From Sphaerolaimus hirsutus (taxonomy: Eukaryota > Nematoda > Chromadorea > Monhysterida > Sphaerolaimidae): 64,000 nt of DNA. The notes below the pieces were generated by a model. That model was not told where the DNA came from, did not search any database, and saw nothing but the letters and a program-made list of their open reading frames with translations. A program made the position numbers and the translations under genes. This document shows positions 41,661-54,088 of the stretch, piece after piece. Every line of letters begins with the position of its first letter. Position 1 is the stretch's first letter. The DNA lies in NCBI GenBank assembly GCA_964036195.1, contig OZ038452.1, positions 30,267,785 to 30,331,784 of the forward strand. The letters are read 5' to 3'.

Positions 41661-42569
41661 GTTCACCATTTCGTTACATTCCAGTTCGATAAAATGAATT
41701 GCGTTGTTTTTCAGTTTTGGAAATATGTTTGAAAAATCTGACGAAAACGATATAAGGTATACCTCTAATATAAGGTACCCTCTTATACAAGGTATACGAA
41801 AATGCTGAAAAAACTGACGAAATTAATATAAGGTATACCTTATATTAGTAGTAATACGGTATTTAGTGTCGGTGCGATTTTGTGAGCTCATTCTGAAAAT
41901 TGACTCTTTCTGGAAACTGAAAATTTGGAAAGTGTTTTGCTATTCAAAATAAGTAAAAAGGTTCTCATTTATCACATTTCAGAATTCACGTAGTAGAATA
42001 ACGAGTAGTATACTCAAACAACTTACCTAATTGAAAAAATGCCAAATTTAGATTGAGATCAATTGATCCCAAAAACAGTTTTTCCACAATTACTAGTTTG
42101 TAGAAAATTTTAAAGTTTCCAGTTTACAGTGTGAGCTTGCACACTCTTACCCCCTTATTTTCATTACTCATCTCCTGAGTGGGTAATTTTAGGTATTTTT
42201 AGTGACGGCTAAATAATCGGAAAATTTTTCATAAATTATTTACTCCAATGTATCTTTTAAAAATGTCACCCGTTTGTAAATGTGCAGAGTAGACAAAGAT
42301 TCAGACAAAACGCCCTTCAAATACCGTATACCTATTATAGTATTAACACAACCTACAAAACACCTCCAGGTTTCAGTGAACGTACGACAAGTGAGGCTTC
42401 TAGTTCCGAATGTCGGTATCTCCATCATTTGAGGTTTTTCCAAAATCGCATGAGAACCCTTGCCCAAAACTTTTTGAAAAGCTTATAAATTTCTCTACAT
42501 TTTCCATATTTACAACCCTGTGGCCGGCGTATATACCTAGGGTTATAATGATTTGATTGACAGCAGGTC

Positions 42570-43075
42570 AGCAGACTCAGTGGAGATACCCTGTTTCGAG
42601 AGATTTTTTTCAAAAAAATCATTCGAAACAGGGTATCTCCACTGAGTCCATGGGATCAACAGGCCCGGTTGTGCTGCCGTTCTGCTGGCCCATGGCCCCA
42701 CTTGAGAGCAAATTTCTTACCCAGAGCAGTGGAGATACCCTGTTTCGGACAAAGACTTTTTTGGAGATACCCTGTTTTGGATGATTTTTTTCAAAAACTG
42801 AATGGGAATTCTATACCGTAATTCGGATGATTTTTTCTGTTTTGTATGGGAATTTGGACTGATTGCTTCAAATCTATACCGTAATTCGGATGATTTTTTC
42901 TGTTTTGTATGGGAATTTGGACTGATTGCTTCAAATCTATACCGTAATTCGGATGATTTTTTCCGTTGGTGGAGATACCCTGTTTCGAGTGAAATTTTTG
43001 GTGGCTCTTTTTGGAGATACCCTGTTTCGAGTGAATTTTAGCCAATTTGAGGGTGGAGATACCCTGTTTCGGATG
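42570..43075. repeat. GGAGATACCCTGTTTCG word array with 63-base tandem
   Basis: GGAGATACCCTGTTTCG occurs at about 42580, 42732, 42763, 42971, 43012 and 43053, and inverted (CGAAACAGGGTATCTCC) at about 42624. Within it a 63-base unit starting CTATACCGTAATTCGG repeats at 42811, 42874 and 42937 (third copy partial). Confidence 0.8.
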
Positions 43076-43261
43076 ATTTTTTTTGTTTTTTTTTCTAAAA
43101 ATCGGCATATATATATCTCAGGAACGGTATAAGATATTGAAAAAATTATTTTGCTATCATGAAGAAATAAGTGCACTTATCACAGATCCGCACTTAACTC
43201 ATTTTTTTACACTTTGGTCTTTACCGACATTCGGAATTAGATGCCTCAAGTGTGTCCCACC

Positions 43262-43431
43262 TAGTGATCTAAAAAGCGCCAGGACTTTGGCGCCAAGCGC
43301 CAAAAGCGCCATGGAGCTATTTCTTTGGCGCTAGCGCCAGCGCCAGGCGTTTTGTTCCTGGCGCCATAAAATGGCGCCAAGCGCCAAAAGCGCCATGGCG
43401 CTTTTTGCTATGGCGCTTTTCAGTCACTAAT
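43262..43431. repeat. AGCGCCATGGCGCT palindrome-word element
   Basis: Starts TAGTGATCTAAAAAGCGCC and ends GGCGCTTTTCAGTCACTA. The inside is a chain of AAGCGCCATGGCGC and TTGGCGCCAAG palindromes. Family: about 43700-43925, 52755-52985, 53488-53695. Confidence 0.75.
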
Positions 43432-43699
43432 CCCATTCCCGTCGAATTGAAGTGACCGTTTGAATGGTGAAAACAGCGTATGCGAATCGTAATGTATGAA
43501 ACCCGAATTATACACCGTATTTACTCAAATAACCCCCCCCCAATGATGGTAAAAAAATGCAAATACTTACCTACATAAAAAACAATCAATGATGTTCAAC
43601 AGACCAAGCAGAAGAGCTGTGTCTAGTTTGATTCATCGAATGCAAATGCACATCCGGTGTGCAATAGAATGAGCGATATTTTACTAAAGGGGACAGAAC

Positions 43700-43925
43700 T
43701 AGTAACGGGAAAGCGCCATGGCGCTAGCGCCAAAGAAAAAAGCAGTATGGCGCTTTTGGCGCTTGGCGCTATTTTAACCTGGCGCCAGGAACAAAGCGCC
43801 CGGCGCTGGCGCTTGGCGCTGACGCCAAACTGAAAAGCGCCATGGCACTTACGGCGCTTGGCGCCATTTTAGTCTGGCGGCATTGGCGCTTGGCGCCAAA
43901 GTCCTGGCGCATTTTCCATCATTAG
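43700..43925. repeat. AGCGCCATGGCGCT palindrome-word element
   Basis: Same words as 43262-43431; the right end reads CTGGCGCATTTTCCATCA. The left end is diverged. Confidence 0.65.
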
Positions 43926-44212
43926 GCTGGACATAATGTGTACGGTGTGAAAGATACATACATTGAACATTGATGAAATAATTCCCCTTGAATAGTTCCC
44001 CCTTAAAAAGTTCTAACGAAAAAAAATATTTCCCGTGGAAAAAATACCTAATGCAAAATTCCGTGCAAAGTGGCAAACGTATTGTCCTCACCCAGGAGAC
44101 ACTGGCTTATTAACAGTATTTTTTTAACTGAAGAGCCTGGTTCATTGACTTTTCACCTGCCGTTCTATTGGAGGTATGACGTTCTATTAGAAGAAATGCG
44201 ATAAGTGACATA

Positions 44213-44315
44213 CCGTATTTCTTCTAATAGAACGGCATACCTCCAATAGAACGGCAGGTAAAAAAGTTGACGAAAAAATAGAACGGCGCTCTTCTATTAG
44301 AAGAAATACGGTATG
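44213..44315. repeat. TACCGTATT-superfamily element, AGAACGGC word, minimal
   Basis: About 103 bases: TACCGTATTTCTTCTAAT, AATAGAACGGC three times, TTGACGAAAAAATAG, then the closing hairpin ending TTAGAAGAAATACGGTA. The cleanest example of the layout. Confidence 0.9.
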
Positions 44316-44492
44316 TATTACAGGGGTACTTTCAGATTTCTAAGCAAAATGTTTTCAAATCGGCTGAAACACGGATAAAAAACGGATACAAAATAGCTAT
44401 GAAATATGTAAGGTGGTCTGATTAACCAATCTAAATGATTGCAAAAATGGAAAATACTGACGCCTCACCTGGTCGTGATCAGTTGGTTCCTG

Positions 44493-44585
44493 TCATGGAA
44501 ATTCATTCCACAGTGAAATCTGTCACTATGCATGAACCTAATTAATTAATTAATTCACAGTGTCATGAATTTCCATGACAATACT
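44493..44585. repeat. short inverted repeat, CTGTCATGGAAATTCAT
   Basis: TGTCATGGAAATTCATTCC mirrors GTGTCATGAATTTCCATGACA; the loop holds TTAATTAATTAATTAA. Confidence 0.7.
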
Positions 44586-44672
44586 TGAATGGTTGAGATT
44601 TTAAGACAAGCGTTCGACCAGCGCAAAAATCAATCAATGGCAACTCTTTATGCAAGTACTGAAATATTTAGG

Positions 44673-45073
44673 TACCGTATATACCCGAAATACCTCCCTT
44701 GAAATACCCCCCCCTACAAAACCCCCCAGTTCTTTTCGAGATGAGGTAAACATACCCCCCTCGAAATACCCACAGTCTGAAATAAGGTTCATCCTGTATG
44801 CAATGCACACGATGTATTTATTGCTGCCAATATGCATCGCAGCTACACATAGACCAGTTTGTTATGTCGATATGTCTCAATCTACCCTGTTTCATCACAT
44901 TTATTACCTGTTTTGGAGATTTAGAGGACCATCTTTATTACGATCCGTCTCGAAAATTTCTGGAGAAATAATAAAACCGTCCCTGAATAAACGCCCCCTC
45001 GAAATATTTACTCCCTCAAAATTTGCATTCTAACAAAATATAGTCCCTGGGAGTATTTCTAGGAAATACGGTA
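44673..45073 (+). repeat. TACCGTATT-superfamily element, CCCC word, diverged
   Basis: TACCGTATATACCCGAAATA to TAGGAAATACGGTA, sharing the core (GTACATT, GCAGCTACACATAG) of the 5119-5550 copy in diverged form. Confidence 0.75.
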
Positions 45074-45385
45074 TTCATAAATATGCCCTTTGAGCGGTAC
45101 ATAAAAAATTTGGTCAGTTTATGCTAGGTAATGGCCCTACACACACTAGTTTTCACCGTGACTGATGTGAAAACTGAAATGGCCACATGGCCACATCCAG
45201 CCTACTCTTTTTGTATGCTATGTGTTTTAGTTTTCAAATTTTTAAATTTTAACTTTCATTAATTGAAATTCCAATTAAAATTTAATAAAATCATTCAACC
45301 GTGTTCATTAATTTGCATTTGAAAAAATTTCAGTTTTCCCACGAAGCCACGGTGAAAACTAGTGTGTGTAGGCACATTATATAAA

Positions 45386-45814
45386 TACCGTATTACCTCG
45401 AATTATCCCCCCCTTGAATTAACCCCCCCTCGAATTAACCCCCCCCCTCAAAATGGGCTGGGGAAAAAATGAACCCCCCTCGAAATACCCCCCCCCCTTC
45501 GAAATGATGTATGTCATGTACATAATAAATACGTCATGTACGCAATGTATATTACTGTGAATTTGCATTGCAGCTACACATAGTCTAGTTTGTGTAGCTA
45601 TCTACGTTTTTATGTCCAAATATATCCCGTTTGGACACATTTATTACCTATTTTGGGTACGCAAATGCCTACTATTTACTACGATCTTTACGAAAATTTC
45701 TGACAAAATAATAAAAAACCCCTCGAATAACCCCCCCCCTCGAATTAACCCCCCCTTCAAATTTTGCTGGCGAAATAATCAACCCCCATGGGGGTATTTC
45801 GAGGTAATACGGTA
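45386..45814 (+). repeat. TACCGTATT-superfamily element, CCCC word, full length
   Basis: 429 bases, nearly identical to 5119-5550. The CACACTAGTTTTC element 45133-45375 lies directly before it. Confidence 0.9.
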
Positions 45815-46356
45815 GGTATATAGAATTCTCTGGAAAGAACAGTCCTTTAAAAGCTACACGACATGCTTAACGTGACAAGTGGTCAAATTGCAACAAAAGT
45901 TTTACCTAGCGATGGAAAATTGTTCGGCCTGCGCGCGGCGGACATTTTTATATCAGGACATCGATTCAAAGTAAAATAGCCTCAAGATAATCATTTTGAA
46001 GATTTTGAACTTTCTTTGCATCCTTTTCTGACATATTTTTGTCTTTGGCACCCTTCCAACATTTAATTTTTTGGAATGAGAATCTTTCTACACCCCAAAA
46101 ATACTGGAATAAAATTCTAAATATTTATTTTTAATTGTTTAAGAAAAATACTTCTTGAATACCCTTTTTTGTTAAAGTCCGCCTTCCATCAAAAACACAT
46201 GGAAAAACACAGGATAACAAAAAAAATTAAGCTAGAAAAATTTCTCAGTATTCACCTAGAAAAGGCTGAAAGAAAGTGACAAATAAATTTTGCGCTAGTC
46301 ACTTTTTTCTAGCGTTTTATGCATGCAAAACGGAAATGTGAACGTCTCACTCCACA

Positions 46357-47046
46357 TACCGTATTTCTTCTAATAGAACGGCAGGTAAAAAAGTTATCGA
46401 ACAGTTGTAAGACGCTCTTTTTTTGGAAGAAATACAGTTACCTCGTATTCTTTTGAATGATAAATACCCGTCACTAGAAGGAAATCTCCAGGTTGTGGCA
46501 CATTTGTGCCCTCACCAAAACAATAGAACGGCGGCACCCTCCAATAGAACGGCACCCTCAAATAAAACGGCCGTCTGCAATAGAACGGTGGGTGGAAATT
46601 ATGTTGGAACCGTGCCAAAACACAGTTACCGTATTCCTTCTAATAGTAGGGCGGGTCTCTAATAGAAGGGCGTCTCCAATAGAAGGTACACTTTTTCGAC
46701 TTTATCTGGGCCACGAAATAAATAGAAGGGCGGTCTCCAATAGAAGGTACACAAATTGCTGGAATTGTGCCAAATGCTATTTTTAAATGTCAGCGGACGC
46801 TGTGATGTAGTGGCTTTGGTGCGTTGATTTTGTGCTATTTCAACATCAAATGTTGAATGAACTCAATGTGTTGTTATTCTATGAACTGTCCGGTGACATA
46901 ACACTTTGAAAAACCTTGGCAGAACTTTAATAAAGATAGCCTGAAAAGTCGACGAAAAAAATAGAAGGGCGGTCTCCAATAGAAGGGCAGGTAAAAAAGT
47001 TGACGAAAAAAATAGAAGGGCGCCCTACTATTAGAAGAAATACGGT
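46357..47046. repeat. TACCGTATT-superfamily elements, AGAACGGC and AGAAGGGCG words
   Basis: 46357-46440 is a short AGAACGGC-word copy. 46500-46590 has loose AATAGAACGGC words. 46627-47046 is a full copy whose words read AATAGAAGGGCG and which closes ATTAGAAGAAATACGGTA. The two word forms sit side by side. Confidence 0.8.
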
Positions 47047-47623
47047 ATGCCAAAAATTTACAGAAAAGAGGTTCAAAACGATTAATTCGATGTTCTATTG
47101 AATTTCGTATTTTGTTTATTTGAATTGATTAAATATTGTTCAAGTTTTATTATTGGTGGAAAACTATAATGACACCTCGAATAGAACGGCAGGTAAGAGA
47201 GTTGATAAAAAATAGAATGGCACTCTTTCATTAGAAGAAATACGGTATTTGTGTGAGAAATTTATTATCTAAAATACATTGACGCTGCGCACACTATTTT
47301 GCACCCTGACTTTGGTGAAAATTGAAATTTGAAGACAAATTCAAATGAATCAACCCTGAATGATTTACCTAATGTAATTTAAAATTGACGTCTAATTAAT
47401 GAAATTTGATTTACATTCGATTTACAATTTACATTCGATTTACAATTTACATGTGATTCACAATTCACATTTGATTTACAATTTACATTTGCAAATTTGT
47501 AAGCTAAAACACAATAATGACATACAATAATAGCACACTGGTTTTGCCATTTCAGTTTTCACTGAAGTCACGAGTGTGCTTAGGCACTTTGAGAAAAACA
47601 CAGCTAAAGCAGAATCGTTGTGG

Positions 47624-47946
47624 ACAGGGTTGGTTTTAGTAAAATTTTATTTTATTTTTATTAAAATTGTATTTTATTTTTATTTTGTTCTTCAATTTTC
47701 CATTTTATTTTTATTTTATTCTTCAATTTTTCATTTTATTTTTATTTTATTTTTATTTTTTATTTTATTTCGTGACCAGGATTGATTTAAGTAAAATTCT
47801 TTTTACTAAAATTGTATTTTATATTTATTAAAATTGTATTTTATTTTTATTTTATTCTTCAATTTTTCATTTTATTTTTATTTTATTCTTTAATTTTCTA
47901 TTTTATTTTTTTAATTTTTTTTTTTCGGAGATTTTGCCAACCCTGG
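47624..47946. repeat. CAGGGTTGGTTTTAG element, T-rich interior
   Basis: From CAGGGTTGGTTTTAGTAAAA to GAGATTTTGCCAACCCTG, with TTTTATTTTTATTTT words. An internal GACCAGGATTGATTTAAG suggests two copies in tandem. Confidence 0.75.
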
Positions 47947-48353
47947 TTGTGGACTATCACACTTAGTCTTGATCAAGTTTCCATGTGAAGCGTGGAGAAT
48001 TTGAATGATTTGACCTTTAACATTAATTAATTTGAACGCAATGTTCAGAATAATATGGTATCGAATTATTTAGTACACTACAAAGTAGAAACATCTATTA
48101 TTAATAGTAAATTAAATACAAAAATTGACACTTTCATAGACGTTGTAAGAAAAACACTCCTTTAGTAACATAAACATGTAGGTAAATTGATACTAATAAC
48201 ATCCTATCAGTGCGCCAGAGCGGAAATATGAAAATAAACCTAGAAAATTTGAGTAGAAGCCGATCCGAAAATTCTAGAATATAATTACCGTATTTCTCAG
48301 AAATACCCCCTCGAAATCACCCCCCTCTGAATATCTACGTCTGGAACGATGTA

Positions 48354-48807
48354 TTTACCGTATTACCTCGAAATACCCCCATGGGGGTTTATTATTTCGC
48401 CAGCAAAATTTGAGGGGGGGTTAATTCGAGGGGGGGGGGTTTATTCGAGGGGGGGTCTTATTATTTCGTCAGAAATTTTCGTAAGGATCGTAGTAAAAAG
48501 TAGGCATTTGCATGCCCAAAACAGGTAATAAATGTGTCCAAACAAGATATATTTGGACATACAAACGTAGATTAGCTACACAAACATGTCCATGTGTAGT
48601 TGCAATACAAATAAACAGTAATATACATCATGTACATTGCATAAATACATGACGTATTTATTATGTACATGACGTACATCATTCCGAAGGGGGGGGGGTA
48701 TTTCGAGGGGGGGGGGGTTATTATTTCCCCAGCCGATTTTGAGGGGGGGTTAATTCGAGGGGGGGGGGGTTAATTCAAGGGGGGGGATAATTCGAGGTAA
48801 TACGGTA
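48354..48807 (-). repeat. TACCGTATT-superfamily element, CCCC word, reverse
   Basis: Reverse-orientation full copy of the 5119-5550 type, with the same core inverted (ATGACGTATTTATTATGTAC). Confidence 0.85.
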
Positions 48808-49912
48808 TTTTACATGAGGCGTAATGCTTAAAAGAATATTCGTTGCTATGAATGTCACAAAATATGACGAAATAATACCCCCCGCCTCGAAATACCACAC
48901 CCCCTCGTCTACCCCCCTCAAAATTTGCACTATGAAACAATCACCCGCGGTGGATATTTTGAGGAAATATGGTATAAACCATGTTTCATTGGCGACCCGC
49001 ACACCAGTTGACGAGTAGCGTAATATATACGTTGTCGTTCAGTAGCGTACTAAAAATTTAGAGTATGGTCTTAGCGCCAAAGCAACAGAATAGGTAAATA
49101 CAGGTACTTTTGGAAAACGTAAACGTAAATACCTATAATATTATGATTTAGTACCATATTTGCTCGAAAAATCCTACTGGGGAATTATTTTTTCATCGGA
49201 CTTTCATGAGGGGGGACTATTCGGAGGGGGGTTATTCAAAGGGAGGAGTTGTTATTTTGTCAGAATTTTCAATGTTTCGATCAAGTAATCCCAAAAATAT
49301 GCTTTTTTAACAGTATAACGCCATTTTTGTTTACATTGGACACAAATAATTGATCATATGCTTTAAGGGGGGAATTATTCAAGGGGGCGGTCTTTTTTCC
49401 TCAATCGCATTACAGGGGGGGGGGCAATTATTAAACGATGGACATTTTTCAATGGGGGATCAGTCAAGCAAATATATATGCACTTTATACCGATGTTAGG
49501 AGCGATCTAACCTCAAGAGACAAAACAAAACAACAACAACTTCATTCAGGTGAATTACGGTAAGTTTGGCTGCAAATGCGTTTTCAGCACGCTATATTGA
49601 TATCATGCAACCAATTGCAACATTTTCATGACATTTAGCTGAACTTTGTCTGTGACATTGTTTTTGAGCCTTGAGCTCACCTTTTATTTGTTTGTTAAAA
49701 ATAAATATTAGAATGTATACTCGACGGACCGCAGTCTATGCATTTTTCTGAAGGATTATCATTAAAAAAATCAACACTCCATCATTACGTCATCAATAAT
49801 ATAATAAAAATAACTCTAGCAAAAAAGAAAAAACATGGCGGGAAAACTCATTCCCCGTTTGTACGCGAAACCGCCTTTTTTAAATATTTTTATTTTTGTG
49901 AAAGTGCATACA

Positions 49913-50335
49913 TACCGTATATCCTCGAATAAGACCCCAGGGGAGTTATTTTTTCGTCAGAGTTTATGAGGGGGGACTTATTCAAGGGGGAGGAGTTATT
50001 CAAGGGAGGGGATTATTTTTTCCTCCGAAACTTGGACTGAATTCATCGTATGAATGCATTTGTCAACTCATGTAATCCATGTATTTAACAGCTCAACAAC
50101 AACAAAAAGGTGTTTATACACTGCGTACATGTCATGTAAATGCTGTCGCAGCCTTACGTTAGCATTCTTTTGTATTTTCATCGATCAATTTTGTAAATTT
50201 TATAGCATATTTTTTCACACAGCGGGGGGAGTTATTCGAGGGAGGGAGTTATTTTTTCGTCAGTGTTTTTGACGGGGGGGGTTATTCAAGGGGGAGGAGT
50301 TATTCGAGGGGGGTCTTATTCGAGGATATACGGTA
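49913..50335. repeat. TACCGTATT-superfamily element, AAGACCCC word
   Basis: From TACCGTATATCCTCGAATAA to TTCGAGGATATACGGTA, with GGGGGAGTTATTCAAGG words and TTTTTTCGTCAG. The terminal bases changed (TATAT / ATATA) in both ends together. Confidence 0.8.
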
Positions 50336-50536
50336 GGTAAGTATAAATAGGTAACCAGCTCGCGCGTTATCGACCAAGACATACAAAATTTTGGGCGCAT
50401 ACTTTGTGGTCCGCCGAGTATATTTATTTATTTATAAAAAAAATAGAAACTTGTTTGAGCTGAGATTGTGGCAAAGCCAGCTGAAAATTGTTCGAAATTT
50501 TTATTATTTTCTATAAAAAAAACATTATTTCCTATT

Positions 50537-51006
50537 TACCGTATTACCTCCAATATAAGGCATCCCTCTAATATAAGGTACCCTCTAATATAAGGTATAA
50601 CTTTTGGCTATTTTGAACGCGACAAAATAAATATAAGGTACCCTCTAATATAAGGCATACCTCTAATATAAGGCACAGCTGGCTGCGTGCCAGAACGTGC
50701 AAAATCATAAAAACGGTCGCCAAACATGGCGGAAAATGATGAAAATGGTGCCGAAGGGCACTGCGATAACTCTTCGTCGACTTCTGTAATTTTGTAGTGA
50801 TACTGTACCACCTATTTCGTACATTCCAATTTAAAAAAATGAATTGTATCGTTGTTCACTGTTGGTAAAATTTCTTTAAAATCTGGTGAAAATAATTGCA
50901 GGTACCCTCTAATATAAGGTACCCTCTAATATAAGGCATAACTTTTGGCTCAAAAAATCTGACGAAAACAATATAAGGTATACCTTATATTAGAGGTAAT
51001 ACGGTA
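50537..51006. repeat. TACCGTATT-superfamily element, TATAAGGTA word, intact
   Basis: From TACCGTATTACCTCCAATAT to TTAGAGGTAATACGGTA, with CCCTCTAATATAAGG words at the left, middle and right and a closing hairpin GGTATACCTTATATTAG. Confidence 0.9.
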
Positions 51007-51636
51007 CCTATTATATTTGTTATTAAAAGTTTTTTCGAACAATTTCTATGATATTTGCTTGAATAATTCCCCTGTTGGATGAGTGAGGGAAAATAATTCC
51101 CCCTCTGCAATAATTACCCCTTTAGGCATATAGGTAACCTGTTTGTTGTGTCCGGACAAAGTGACATATTTTTCTTAATTGAGCATATTTCGTCAATGAG
51201 TTGTTGGAAATATTCTTTTTGAATAGTTTCCCTTCAAAAAAAGTCTAAAAAATAATTATCTAGGTGTAGTAGTTGTAAGTCAATACAGGGAAATTATTCG
51301 AATAAATGAGGCATCTCAATTTTAGTGAAACGCAGTGAAACATACTTTTCATGTCCATTAATGTAACATAAATACTCGACATCAGAAATTCTAAGTAGTA
51401 CACGACACACGATTTTATTTGAATACTAAAAGCACATGGAATAGATGAATAATTGATGAACAATATTTACTAGGTACCGTATTTCCTCGAAAGATTTCAG
51501 GGGGTTATTTTTCGCCAGTCAAATTTGATGGGGTCGTTAATTCAATGGGGGGGGGCTTTTTCGAGGGCCCCTTATTATTTCGCCAGAAATGACTCAGAGG
51601 TAGAAAAATTAAAAAATTTCAGGGATGTAAATATAC

Positions 51637-51864
51637 CGTATTACCTCGAAATACCCCCATTACAAATGAGCCTGTAAGTGTAGCTGCGATGCAAATAAGT
51701 AGTAATAAATAAATCATGTACATTGCATACATGATGTACATCATTCCGGAGGGGGGGGGGTATTTCGAGGGGGGGGGGTATTATTTCCCCAGCCCATTTT
51801 GAGGGGGGTTAATTCGAGGGGGGGGGGTTAATTCAAGGGGGGATAGTTCGAGGTAATACGGTAG
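51637..51864 (-). repeat. TACCGTATT-superfamily element, CCCC word, partial
   Basis: Ends TACCGTATTACCTCGAA and GTAATACGGTA; retains the TGTACATTGCATACATGATG core. Confidence 0.7.
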
Positions 51865-52063
51865 GCATATAATTATAAGTGTATACCTAGATGGTAACGT
51901 AACTATTTTATCCGCAGTACGCAGATCACAAAATGCGTTTTTATCATTCACATTCTCTTTATACACAAAATTCGGGTGGGGTATTACGAGGGTTTTTTTT
52001 TATCTCCCCAGTTCGCTCTATCCTGAGGGTATTTCGGAGGGGAATATTTCGAGGAAATACGGT

Positions 52064-52531
52064 ATACCGTATTTCCTCGAAATACCCCCCCCCCCTCGAA
52101 ATACCCCCCCCCCTCGTTTGACCCCCCCCCTCTCGAGACCACTACGAAAAAATCACCCCCCCCTCGAAATACCCCCCCCCCAAATTGAGTGTAAAGAGAA
52201 CGTACATCACAAATATGGCAGTTTGTGTTCTGCGTAGTGCAGAACACAAGTTAAAACAATGTCGGAATCACGTTAGAACAGTGTACATACCCTCTACATA
52301 CTGATATTAGTCTACAGAACCTTATAAATGGCGGTTTTTGTTGCATTTTTCGACGTCTGCGTACGTTTCAGACGACAATTTCGTACTTGGTTTTCAAAAA
52401 TTTTCTTGTGAAATAATAACCCCCCCCCCCCTCGAAATACCCCCCCCCCCTCGTTTGACCCCCCCCCCCCCCCCTCTCGGGACCACTATGAAACAATCAC
52501 CCCCCGGGGGGTATTTCGAGGAAATACGGTA
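52064..52531. repeat. TACCGTATT-superfamily element, CCCC word, with unique core
   Basis: From TACCGTATTTCCTCGAA to TTTCGAGGAAATACGGTA. The core carries CAGTTTGTGTTCTGCG and CAGAACACAAG, also found near 57300-57333 and (reversed) 3620-3645. Confidence 0.75.
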
Positions 52532-52754
52532 TACCTAATTATATGCAAAATCAGCTCAACTTGACGGAAAGAGTGCGGAATTTTACTTTGGATCGGCTCC
52601 TGACCAATTTTTGTCCTCATAAAAATTCAGAGCAAATTTCGAATTTTTGTAGATGCAGGTGGATTACCTAAACACCATGAAATATTGTATTTACTAGCCC
52701 ACCCAGTAAATCATGGAACTTGGCAGAGTTCCAACTAGGGCGTTGGGTTTTAAG

Positions 52755-52985
52755 TAGTGATGTAAAAGCGCCATGGCGCTGGCGCCTGGCGCTAGCGCCA
52801 AAGCAAAAAGCGCCATGGCGCTTTTGGCGCTTGGCGCCTTTTTGCTGTGGCGCCATTGGCGCTTGGCGCTCTGCTACGGAAAAGCGCCATGGCGCTTTTG
52901 GCGCTTGGCGCTATGATCCCGTGGCGCCATTGGCGCTTGGCGCTAGCGTTTTAAAAAGCGCCAAAAAAGCGCCAAGGAGTTCAAA
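52755..52985. repeat. AGCGCCATGGCGCT palindrome-word element
   Basis: Starts TAGTGATGTAAAAGCGCC; chains of GGCGCTTTTGGCGCTTGG; ends near AGCGCCAAGGAG, so the right end is degraded. Confidence 0.7.
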
Positions 52986-53487
52986 AAATAAATCATTTTT
53001 TATGTAAAAAGACCTTGTGTGCACAATTAAAAAAGGAAATGTGTTACTGTAAGTGTGTTCCAGGACGAACAAACCCTCTAAAGACTTGCTTTTTTGTAAA
53101 CCATGCAATTGCAAGGATATTCAAAACTTTTCCCAAATAATGGGCTTAAATTGTTTCCATCCCAATTCAAAGCTTGCTCACGAGCCGACAAGCGACGTTT
53201 AAATGCATTAGTGTTGCATTATGTTGAAAATGATGTTGTATTGTTGGTATGTTAATGTGCAATGTACCAGGTCGGTATGACGTAAACAGTTATCTACATA
53301 TATGTGTATACAACACTAGGCAGTGTTACTCCTTTGCAAGCTTTGAATTGGGATGGATGGGAACATTGACCTAACTCTTAGCTGTAAAATAACATCACAA
53401 AAAGACAAAAATTTGACTCGATTTAACGTAATCTTGCGTCTTACACATATAGCATTAGCATGGCTGCACTTTATGTGCAGCAAATTT

Positions 53488-53695
53488 TTTTGGCGCTGGC
53501 GCTATTGGCGCCTGGCGCCAACATCCTCTGGCGCCATTGGCGCTTGGCGGTGCTCTAGAAAAGCGCCATGGCGCTTTTGGCGCTTGGCGCTATTTTGCTG
53601 TGGCGCCATTGGCGCTTGGCGCTCGCATGTCAAAAGCGCCATGGCGCTTTTGGCGCTTGGCGCCAAAAGTCTGGCGCTTTTTACATCACTAGTTT
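53488..53695. repeat. AGCGCCATGGCGCT palindrome-word element
   Basis: Ends CTGGCGCTTTTTACATCACTA; the inside has the same word order as 43262-43431 in reverse. Confidence 0.75.
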
Positions 53696-54088
53696 TAAGT
53701 ATCCTTTTCTATAATTTTTCCCTTTTTGATTACCGGGTAATGATCTCAATGTCAATAGGAAACAACCGAGTCTAGACGGTGTCTATAATTTAATATGTAC
53801 TATTACATAAGATTCTTTTAGATTTGAGCTCAGTTGTTTGTTGTACTCTGCGGTCTTCATTATCTACACTCCAACATAAATATTCATGTCTTGGGCTGCG
53901 GCAGCGTTCCAACAGAGTTGTTAAAATTACTGAACTTTTTCAAGTACCCCAATATATGCAAATGTAATTTTTTCTCACCCAGAATACAGAAAATGTAAAG
54001 TAAGATTTTCCAACATTTTTCCTTTTTTAAAACAATTGTGACTTTTTTAATGCTGACATCTGGATGGAGTGTTTTCTTCAGGTAAATA

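Larger units (their letters stand above)
40154..41861. repeat. TACCGTATT-superfamily element, TATAAGGTA word, twice interrupted
   Basis: From ACTACCGGGACCTCTAATAT to TTAGTAGTAATACGGTA, with CTCTAATATAAGGTATAC words at 40165-40205, 41325-41385 and 41755-41845. Interrupted by the element 40223-41316 and by 41494-41660. Compare the uninterrupted copy at 50537-51006. Confidence 0.75.

Noticed and set aside
42240-42700. Minus-strand frames upstream of the GGAGATACCC array as an exon
   Set aside because: No GT-AG bounded segment with coding composition; nearby sequence is repeat-derived.
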